Below are positions 35,191 to 42,100 of a DNA stretch of 64,000 nucleotides, one piece after another. The DNA is taken from the NCBI RefSeq assembly GCF_005153485.1, contig NZ_CP039740.1, positions 3,971,001 through 4,035,000 of the forward strand, in the 5' to 3' direction. Position numbers and translations under genes: made by a program. The DNA is from Pseudolabrys sp. FHR47 (GTDB taxonomy: Bacteria; Pseudomonadota; Alphaproteobacteria; Rhizobiales; Xanthobacteraceae). Within the stretch, counting starts at the first letter, position 1. Every line of letters begins with the position of its first letter. The notes under the pieces were generated by a model. The model had not been told where the DNA came from. It worked only from the letters and a program-made list of their open reading frames with translations, and ran no database searches.

Positions 35191-36174
35191 CTACATCATG
35201 CCCTGTTCTTTGTAGTACTTCGCCGCGCCCGGATGCAGCGGAATGCCATTGTTCTCCGGCTTGGCGGCGTCCTTGGCGTTGAAGGCGCCGAAAGCGGGAT
35301 AGGCCTTCACCAGCTCGTCGCGCTTCTCGATGAAGGTCTTGACCACCTTGTAAGCGACATCGTCCGGCAGGTCGGCACGAGCGATCAGGTGCGTGCCGAA
35401 GTCGGCGCCCCAGGTCGGCCCCTTCTGGCCCTTGAACCACTCCGGATACTTCGCCGCCTTGAGGCCGTTCTCCGACAGCTTCTTCAGCGCCTTCTCCGAC
35501 AGATCCAGGAAGGTGACGTCGGCCGTCAGCGAGACTTCCGTGATCATCGGGTGACCCTTGAGCACGGTGTCGAGCAGGATGTCCGCGCGGCCTTCACGCA
35601 TGATGTCCGGCGTCTGCTCCGGATTGACCTGGATGATTTCGCCGCCCTGCGCCTTGATCTTCGCGCGGTCCAGACCGTAAGCAGCGAGGATCAGATCGAC
35701 TGTCGGCGGCACGTTCGAACCTTGCGGCTTCATCACGATGCGGATCGGCTTGCCGGACGTGAAGATCTTGTCCATCGTGTCGAGGCCGGTCTTCTTGATG
35801 AAATCGTTCTTCACGATCGCTGCCATATAGACCGGATTGAGACCGCCGACGAGCGAGCGGATGTGGGTCGCCTTTTTGCCCTGATAGAGTTCTTCGCCGT
35901 TCATCGCCCAGACCGACGTCGCCACGTTCGACATGGCGATTTCCGCCTTGCCCTGCTCCACGACCATCGGATTGGCCACACCGCCACCGCGCGCGATGAC
36001 TTCGACCGGCGTCGAGCCCATCACCGGCTTGAGTGCCTGCTCGATCGCCGCCGCGGCGACATACCAGCCCGAGCCGACCGGCATGGCGCCGATACGAATC
36101 GTATCCGCCGCGAACGCCGCGCCGGCCACGGCGAGCGTGGTGGCGAAGGCCACCGTTCCCATCAGCTTTTTCAT
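35191..36174 (-). CDS. TAXI family TRAP transporter solute-binding protein
   Basis: A 327-residue secreted protein: a Sec signal peptide (MKKLMGTVAFATTLAVAGAA, cleavage near AFA), then IRIGAMPVGSGWYVAAAAIEQ, and PVEVIARGGGVANPMVVEQGKAEIAMSN, both hallmarks of the TAXI/Imp family. TAXI proteins bind carboxylates such as glutamate or 2-oxoglutarate; the ligand here is unknown, but binding of a lactam or amino-acid-like compound would fit the downstream HyuAB genes. It lies 54 bases downstream of the IclR regulator gene. Confidence 0.92.
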   Translation of the reverse strand: MKKLMGTVAFATTLAVAGAAFAADTIRIGAMPVGSGWYVAAAAIEQALKPVMGSTPVEVIARGGGVANPMVVEQGKAEIAMSNVATSVWAMNGEELYQGKKATHIRSLVGGLNPVYMAAIVKNDFIKKTGLDTMDKIFTSGKPIRIVMKPQGSNVPPTVDLILAAYGLDRAKIKAQGGEIIQVNPEQTPDIMREGRADILLDTVLKGHPMITEVSLTADVTFLDLSEKALKKLSENGLKAAKYPEWFKGQKGPTWGADFGTHLIARADLPDDVAYKVVKTFIEKRDELVKAYPAFGAFNAKDAAKPENNGIPLHPGAAKYYKEQGMM

Positions 36175-36228
36175 CCCTGCTTCCTCCTGTTTATGATCTT
36201 CTTTGGCTTCTCTTTAACTTGCTGATCG

Positions 36229-37089
36229 CTATGCGATCGCGGAGACCGACCCGCTTGCCTGAATGGCGCGCGCGATATCCTCGGTCGCGCGCTGCACGGC
36301 GCCCAGCGCATGCTCGCGGAATTCCTTCGACGACATCTGGATTTGCGGCACGGCGACGCTCACCGCCGCAAGCGGATAGTTGTCGACATCGAGTACCGGC
36401 ATGGCCAGCACGCGCAGGCCGCTACCGAAATAGGAATCGCGCAGCGCATAACCGCATTCGCGTACGTTCCTCAGGCTTGCCTCGATCTCGTCGCGCTTCA
36501 TCGGTTTGTGCGGGAACACGCCGGGACGCGGCGACAGCGCCAGCACACGCTCGAGTTCATTCGGCGGCAGAAAGGCGAGCATGGCTTCGCCAATCGTGCT
36601 CCAGAACGCGGGAATCGTGGTGCCGATGCGGATATCGACACCGATGCGCGTCAAACCGGCGCGAACGCGCTCGACATAGAGAATGTCAGCGCCGTCGAGC
36701 ACACCGAGAGAGGCCGCCTCGTTCACCTCGCCGACCAGCGAGCGCAGGATCGGCCGTGCCAGTTCGCGCAAATCGGCGCGGGCAATGGCGTGGAAACCAA
36801 GATCGGTGACTTTCAACGTGAGGCGGAAGCGCTTGCTGTCCGGCACGCGCGCGACATAACCGGCCATTACCAGCGTGTTCAGCATGCGGAACGCGGTGCC
36901 GGGATCGATCTTCGCGAGACCCGCGACTTCGCTGAGCGTCAGTTCGGGGCGCTCGGCGGTGAAGGACTCAAGAACGCGCAAGCCCTTGGCGAGCGAATTG
37001 ACGAGATTGCGGGAGTCCTCATCGGCCTCGGGGCGGCTGTTGAGCGCGCGGCCCTGCACGACGGCTTTGATGCGTTTCTCTCCTGGCAT
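36229..37089 (-). CDS. IclR family transcriptional regulator
   Basis: A 286-residue regulator. The N-terminal winged helix contains NSLAKGLRVLESF and LTLSEVAGLAKIDPGTAFRML, and the C-terminal effector domain shows DGADILYVERV and CGYALRDSYFGSGLRVLAMPV. The start at 37089 is favoured because homology follows directly and the upstream 32 codons look like leader sequence. It is the first gene of a leftward group containing the TAXI-TRAP transporter, the propeller, DUF1445 and HyuAB, which it probably controls, perhaps together with itself. Confidence 0.9.
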   Translation of the reverse strand: MPGEKRIKAVVQGRALNSRPEADEDSRNLVNSLAKGLRVLESFTAERPELTLSEVAGLAKIDPGTAFRMLNTLVMAGYVARVPDSKRFRLTLKVTDLGFHAIARADLRELARPILRSLVGEVNEAASLGVLDGADILYVERVRAGLTRIGVDIRIGTTIPAFWSTIGEAMLAFLPPNELERVLALSPRPGVFPHKPMKRDEIEASLRNVRECGYALRDSYFGSGLRVLAMPVLDVDNYPLAAVSVAVPQIQMSSKEFREHALGAVQRATEDIARAIQASGSVSAIA

Positions 37090-37116
37090 GCTCTGCCTTT
37101 TTAGGTCGCTCCCGAT

Positions 37117-37133
37117 TTTTCGGAATGCGAAAA
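37117..37133. promoter_or_regulatory. Inverted repeat, candidate IclR operator
   Basis: TTTTCG-GAATG-CGAAAA is a perfect 6-bp inverted repeat with a five-base spacer, 28 bases upstream of the IclR start codon. Its TTCGnnATnCGAA-like core resembles palindromes bound by several IclR family members, consistent with autoregulation. Confidence 0.5.
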
Positions 37134-37390
37134 TTATTTGCAGAACTATTAAACGACTCTCGTCGCACAGCGTCAATCGCGTCATGCGCGAGAGGACGTG
37201 TGCACCTCGGGCACTCGGATGCGCGTCGGACCAGGCGACGACCTCAACTGACCGGTCTCACCAATAGCGGACGATCTGTTTGCAATCCTGAACTGGCGGG
37301 CATTCCGGCCAGGGCGCCAACTCTTTATGCAAAATGCAACGAACATGCCCGTCCGCGAGCAAACGCGGCCTGAAAATGGGAAGAAACGCG
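37134..37390. other. Intergenic region between divergent IclR and PhlG-like genes
   Basis: No gene is supported here. An in-frame upstream extension of the hydrolase gene to 37334 is open but lacks a ribosome-binding site. No clear promoter hexamers could be assigned to the hydrolase gene. Confidence 0.4.
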
Positions 37391-38236
37391 ATGCCGGTTA
37401 AAAGCCGATTGACGGAGGCTGAGCGCAAGCGCTCTTACGCGAGCTTGCTATCACGGCCCATGACACCGCCACCAGTCGACGTTTATGACGCGCTCGCGAA
37501 GTGCCCCATCGATCCTGCGAACGCGCTGCCTGTCCAAAATCGCAATGACTTATTGAATCCCGGTTATCTTTCCGCCGAGCGAGGCTGGTGCTTGATGCCG
37601 GACGGGACGGGGTTTGTTGCCGGCCTGACCCAAATGCCGGGCGTCACAGCCGACATGATCGATTGGTGGTTTGCCTGGCATGGCCTTGAAGGGTTGCGCT
37701 ATGCCATCTGGGATCCAGACGACCACAAGGATGCCCACGTTGCACGAGCCGATCTTGAGCGACGGCTGAATCACAAACTCAGTTGGCAAGAGCGGAATTG
37801 GGGTACCACCGACGTCGTCACCGAAGATGTCGGGACTGGCATGCTGGTCCTCGACATCTCCTTCATGTCGCCAGAAGACTTCGGCTACGACATGAAGCGC
37901 TTCGCTGCAGGCGGCCGCACCGCGGTTAACGCGAATCTCGGGCTGCACGAACCATCTTCGCGCCTGGTTTGTTTCACGCATCAAGCGCGCGAGATCGCGG
38001 GCGGCATTGAGTTGCGCAGCCGCTTCTGGGTCGGTTGGAATATCATCGATAAAAAGCCAACCCGGGTTGGACAGGACGTGCCGGTTCATGAAATCGAACG
38101 GCTCGCGAAGGCTTTGGCGTCTCACTGTCCCAAAGAATACTTCAATCTCGCGGCGATCCTTCCGCAAGTCTATGCCGAGAATCACGACGTCATCGACGAT
38201 ATCGCTGATTTCCAGCCCAGTCGCGTCGCATCTTAG
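37391..38236 (+). CDS. DAPG hydrolase / phloretin hydrolase-like protein
   Basis: About 281 residues. The block PGYLSAERGWCLMPDGTGFV followed by MIDWWFAWHGLEGLRYAIWDPDDH (split here as WWFAWHGLE and YAIWDPDDH) is characteristic of the PhlG/phloretin hydrolase fold, with His/Glu residues expected to bind zinc. Known members cleave a carbon-carbon bond between an acyl group and a phloroglucinol ring (2,4-diacetylphloroglucinol, phloretin). Starts at 37391 and 37376 are both possible; 37391 has GGGAAG 11 bases upstream. An MFS carrier follows 11 bases after its stop, and an AraC regulator is convergent, suggesting a plant- or microbe-derived polyketide phenol as substrate. Confidence 0.75.
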   Translation: MPVKSRLTEAERKRSYASLLSRPMTPPPVDVYDALAKCPIDPANALPVQNRNDLLNPGYLSAERGWCLMPDGTGFVAGLTQMPGVTADMIDWWFAWHGLEGLRYAIWDPDDHKDAHVARADLERRLNHKLSWQERNWGTTDVVTEDVGTGMLVLDISFMSPEDFGYDMKRFAAGGRTAVNANLGLHEPSSRLVCFTHQAREIAGGIELRSRFWVGWNIIDKKPTRVGQDVPVHEIERLAKALASHCPKEYFNLAAILPQVYAENHDVIDDIADFQPSRVAS

Positions 38237-38247
38237 GGGAGGCGAAG

Positions 38248-39501
38248 GTGGAGAGAGTTCGCAAGGCTCATACGCCCATCAACACAGTGGTCTTGGTCTA
38301 CTTCCTGGGCTGGGGCTTTTCGGCTGCCGATCGGCTGCTAATCGCCATGCTGTTTCCCTACGTCCTGCCCGAGTTCGGACTCGACTTCACGATGGCGGGC
38401 GTCCTGATGGCGGCGATGTCAATCGGCTATCTCGTTCTGGCGGTTGGCGGCGGGGCGCTCTCGGACAAATTCGGACGTAAGGTCGTCATCCTGCCGTCAG
38501 TCTTGGTCTTCTCGATCGGCTCGGCGCTCACAGGATTGGCGACGAGCGTTGTTCAGCTCATCGGCTGGCGCACAGTCGTTGGCGCGGCCGAAGGCTCCTA
38601 CAACATGGCCGCAACCGCTCAAATCGCTGAAGAATCCCCGCCGGACAAGCGCGGCATGTACGTCGGGTTCTACACCTCGGCATTCCCCCTTTTCGCAAGT
38701 TTTGTCGCGCCGCTCTACGGCACCATGATCGCCGAGGCTTGGGGCTGGCGATGGGCCTGTTATCTGACGATCGTTCCGGGATTGCTGCTTGTGCCCTATA
38801 TTTGGCTGAAGATTCGAGAGCGCGGCCACGCTTCCACGTCTGCGTCAGGCGTCGCAACGTCCCAAGCGAACACCGGCGCCGGTCCTTCGTGGGTTGAAGT
38901 CCTCAAACGCCGCAATGTCCTGATCTCCGCCTCGATTTCAATTTTCTGGATGGTGTGGCTCTGGAGTTGGCTCAGCTTTGGCACGCTTTTTCTGACGAAG
39001 GTGAAAGGCTATCAACCGGGCTCGGCGGGCGTGTTGATGGCTGCGCTCGGAGCCGGCGGATTCCTCGGGATGACGGCGATGTGCGCTCTCTCCGACAGGA
39101 TCGGCCGCAAGCCGGTCGTGATGATGGCGGCCGTTGTCGGCCTGATCGGCACGCTTACCGCAATCTATTTGCCGGACGGGAGCATGGCAATCACATGGGC
39201 TGTCCTCTTCGTGACGTCGTTCGTCACCTGGGGCATGTGTCCGGTGATCCTGTCGGTCATCCCCAGCGAGTCCGTGCCTTCGAACTGGGTCGCTCTCGGC
39301 GTCGCGGTTGTAACCTGCCTTGCCGAGTTCGCCGGGATCATCATCGCGCCACCGGGGCTTGGCGCTCTCGCGGATCATTTCGGTCTGCTTACCTCCATGA
39401 CGGTGGCGGCGTTCGGCATGGTCCCAATGTTCTTAATCAGCTTGGCCCTGAAAGAAACCGCGCCTCGCCTTGTGTCTAAGGCGTTGACGGTTGCGCCTTG
39501 A
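38248..39501 (+). CDS. MFS transporter
   Basis: A 417-residue protein with 12 hydrophobic segments. The loop between helices 2 and 3 has the MFS signature GGGALSDKFGRKVV, and its second-half counterpart reads LSDRIGRKPVV. The start is GTG at 38248 with GGGGAGG upstream. Being 11 bases behind the PhlG-like gene, it probably imports the substrate of that hydrolase or exports a product. It resembles aromatic-acid or metabolite:H+ symporters in general layout, but substrate prediction is not safe. Confidence 0.88.
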   Translation: MERVRKAHTPINTVVLVYFLGWGFSAADRLLIAMLFPYVLPEFGLDFTMAGVLMAAMSIGYLVLAVGGGALSDKFGRKVVILPSVLVFSIGSALTGLATSVVQLIGWRTVVGAAEGSYNMAATAQIAEESPPDKRGMYVGFYTSAFPLFASFVAPLYGTMIAEAWGWRWACYLTIVPGLLLVPYIWLKIRERGHASTSASGVATSQANTGAGPSWVEVLKRRNVLISASISIFWMVWLWSWLSFGTLFLTKVKGYQPGSAGVLMAALGAGGFLGMTAMCALSDRIGRKPVVMMAAVVGLIGTLTAIYLPDGSMAITWAVLFVTSFVTWGMCPVILSVIPSESVPSNWVALGVAVVTCLAEFAGIIIAPPGLGALADHFGLLTSMTVAAFGMVPMFLISLALKETAPRLVSKALTVAP

Positions 39502-39550
39502 GCGGGATTCACGGACCGCAGGTAGCCGCACAAGCCCCGTCCACGATCCC

Positions 39551-40516
39551 TCACTCTGAACGGTAACTGCTTGGGTTCAGTCCCACCACGCGCTTGAATG
39601 TCCGCGCGAAAGAAATCGGGGAGGCGTACCCGAGCTGATCGGAAACGACTGACACCGTCATACCCGATGCCAGACGGCGAACTGCCAAGTGCATTCGCCA
39701 CTCCGTCAGATAGTGGATGGGCGTTTCGCCGACGCAGGCGAAGAATTCGAGGGCGAAATGCGTCCGGGACATTCCGGCTTCTTTGGCAAGAGAGGCCACA
39801 GTCCAATTCTGATCCGGTGAAGTATGTATGACTTGCAGGGCTCGGCTGATCCGCGGATGCAGAAGCCCACGCAATATACCTCGCGTTTCGTGACCGTCGG
39901 TTTCGAGATGGACGCGCACTGCCTGTATGAAAATCAGGTCGGCAAGCCGGCTGATTGCAGCGGCATAGCCAGATTTCGGTGTCGAATCCTTCGTCGCTAT
40001 GAACTCGAGGAAGAGATCGAGCCAGCCGAGGACCTTGAGCCGCTCGGCGGGAATATGGATGATCCGTGGCAGCGCCCGCAGCAAGGGATTCCGCTGCGGA
40101 TCGGGAAATTCCGAGACGAGATCGATTATGATCGTGCGTTCACCGCCGCCGCCGGAGCGGTAGTGCACCGGCGCCGGATATTGACTCTGAGGCCGCCACA
40201 GCGGATGTCCGATCGAGTTGAGTAAGGTCGAAACCGGCGTTCCTTCCTTGCCGGGTTCTGCACCGAGCGTATGAGCGTCGCCGTGTGGAAAGGCTATGAA
40301 ATCGCCTTTACGCAGCGTTATCGCTGATCCGTCGGTTGCCGTACAAAAGCACTGTCCCTCAGCGACAATGTGACAAAGCACACCTTTCAGGGACGGGTGG
40401 AAGACCGCCCAAGGCGCGCCAAATTCGAATAATCCCAAAACGCCACTGTCCATGTGCATCGCGGACAGCGCATCGCTCAAAGGATCGGTATGGCCTCCGC
40501 TAGGCTGTTTTTGCAT
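39551..40516 (-). CDS. AraC family transcriptional regulator
   Basis: A 321-residue regulator. The N-terminal half is a cupin_6-like effector domain (LRKGDFIAFPHGDAHTL), and the C-terminal half holds two helix-turn-helix units: WTVASLAKEAGMSRTHFALEF and VSVVSDQLGYASPISFARTF followed by GLNPSSYR. It is convergent with the MFS gene, with 49 bases between stops. By position it is the likely regulator of the PhlG-like hydrolase and carrier genes, or of a gene outside this window; no operator was identified. Confidence 0.88.
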   Translation of the reverse strand: MQKQPSGGHTDPLSDALSAMHMDSGVLGLFEFGAPWAVFHPSLKGVLCHIVAEGQCFCTATDGSAITLRKGDFIAFPHGDAHTLGAEPGKEGTPVSTLLNSIGHPLWRPQSQYPAPVHYRSGGGGERTIIIDLVSEFPDPQRNPLLRALPRIIHIPAERLKVLGWLDLFLEFIATKDSTPKSGYAAAISRLADLIFIQAVRVHLETDGHETRGILRGLLHPRISRALQVIHTSPDQNWTVASLAKEAGMSRTHFALEFFACVGETPIHYLTEWRMHLAVRRLASGMTVSVVSDQLGYASPISFARTFKRVVGLNPSSYRSE

Positions 40517-40651
40517 AACGTAAAGCCAGAGCCCGAGCAGCTACGAATGTTTGAATTGTAGGACGTGGCCCGGTTTACGGGCAAGTGTCTCGGTCTGCTC
40601 CGCAGTTTGCGGTGCAACAAAGAGGCGGCGCTTACATCAGCCGTTGGATTG

Positions 40652-42100
40652 TTACGCCGTAACGGCAGCGCGCGAGGGCACTGCTTGCTGCGGCCGCACC
40701 GTGTGCCCCAGCATCACCAGCACCGGACCCGGCAGATTCGCCTCGTCAAGGCGCACCGGCAATTCCGAGATCGTGCTGCGAATAACCTGCTGGTCGGGGC
40801 ACGTCGCGCGCGCAATCGCGGCGGCCGGCGTCGCCGGATCGAGACCTTCGTCGAGTGCGCGCGTGACGAGCGTCGCAAGCGTGCGCACCGGCATGTAGAT
40901 CGCCGTCGTCGTCACCGGATCGGCTAGCGAGCGCCAGTCGATGTCGTCCGGCAATTGACCGTTCTTCGCGTGCCCCGTGATGTATTGCAGGCGGCGCGAA
41001 TATTTGCGGTCAGTTAGCGACAGGCCGAGCGAAGCCGCCGCGCCCTGCGCCGCCGTGATGCCGGGTACGATCTCCGCCTTGATGCCATGGGCTTCGCAGG
41101 CGTCCAGCTCCTCGCCGGCGCGGCCGAACACCAGGGGATCGCCGCCCTTGAGACGCACGACGCGCTTACCCTGTTTCGCCAGCGACACCATCAGCGCATT
41201 GATGTCGTCCTGCTTGCACGACGGCCCGAAGCCGGTCTTGCCGACCAGCATCTTGCGTGCCTCACGGCGGGCGAAATCCAGCACGCCGCGCGACACGAGA
41301 TCGTCGAACAGGATGACGTCAGCGGACTGGAGCGCGCGCACCGCGCGCAAGGTCAATAATTCGGGATCGCCCGGCCCGGCGCCGACCAGCGTCACCGTGC
41401 CGCTGTCGACCGCGGCGCCGAGGCCCCTCACCTCGGTCACAAAACGATCGAAGTCGGATTCAGATGGCGCGGCCTCGGCATGGGTCACGGCATGTGCGGT
41501 AAACACCTGCCAAAACTTGCGGCGGCCGGCGAACGACAAGCCCGTCGCCTTCACTTTGTCGCGCCAGCGCGAGGCCGCGGCGGCCCAGGCTGCAAAGCCG
41601 TTTGGCAATAGGGCTTCGAGCTTGGCCCTGACCGCCTGCGCAAAGACCGGCGCGGCGCCGTCGGTCGAGATGCCGATAACAAGCGGCGAACGATTGACGA
41701 TGGCGCCGAAGGCAAAATCGCAGAAGGCCGGCTTGTCGATGACGTTGACCGGTACGCCCGCCGCGCGCGCGGCTGCAGCGAAGACTGCGGCCTCGCCATC
41801 GTCCTCGAAAGCGCCGATGGCCATGGCCGCGCCGGTCATGTCGGCCGGCGTCCAGGGCCGTTCGACCAACACGATCTCGCCGTCCGGCGGATCGAGCGCT
41901 ACCGCGCGCATCTCGTCGGAGAATTCGTCCGCATAAACCTCGACGCGTGCGCCGGAGGCCGACATCAGCTCCGCCTTCCAGGCCGCCGCATGCGAGCCGC
42001 CGGCCAGCACGACCCGCTTGCCAGACAGCGCGAAGAACACCGGCAGGCGCGCCAGCTTCGCCATTCGTGCCGGCCGCGATTCAGACGGCTTGCGCGACAT
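40652..42100 (-). CDS. cysG: Siroheme synthase (multifunctional CysG)
   Basis: A 482-residue fusion. The N-terminal part is the precorrin-2 dehydrogenase/ferrochelatase domain; its usual GGGxVAxRK motif is altered to GGSHAAAWK, while the catalytic-type Asp is kept in VPVNVIDKPAF. The C-terminal part is uroporphyrinogen-III methyltransferase with LVGAGPGDPELLTLRAVRAL and VRLKGGDPLVFGRAGEEL. It makes siroheme, the cofactor of the nitrite reductase encoded in the same operon. Its first 20 bases overlap the end of nasA, and it is the last gene of the nitrate operon. Confidence 0.92.
   Translation of the reverse strand: MSRKPSESRPARMAKLARLPVFFALSGKRVVLAGGSHAAAWKAELMSASGARVEVYADEFSDEMRAVALDPPDGEIVLVERPWTPADMTGAAMAIGAFEDDGEAAVFAAAARAAGVPVNVIDKPAFCDFAFGAIVNRSPLVIGISTDGAAPVFAQAVRAKLEALLPNGFAAWAAAASRWRDKVKATGLSFAGRRKFWQVFTAHAVTHAEAAPSESDFDRFVTEVRGLGAAVDSGTVTLVGAGPGDPELLTLRAVRALQSADVILFDDLVSRGVLDFARREARKMLVGKTGFGPSCKQDDINALMVSLAKQGKRVVRLKGGDPLVFGRAGEELDACEAHGIKAEIVPGITAAQGAAASLGLSLTDRKYSRRLQYITGHAKNGQLPDDIDWRSLADPVTTTAIYMPVRTLATLVTRALDEGLDPATPAAAIARATCPDQQVIRSTISELPVRLDEANLPGPVLVMLGHTVRPQQAVPSRAAVTA

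Noticed and set aside
40596..40625. CCGCA-GTT-TGCGG stem after cysG as the terminator of the nitrate operon
   Set aside because: The stem is only five base pairs and no T-run follows on the transcribed strand.
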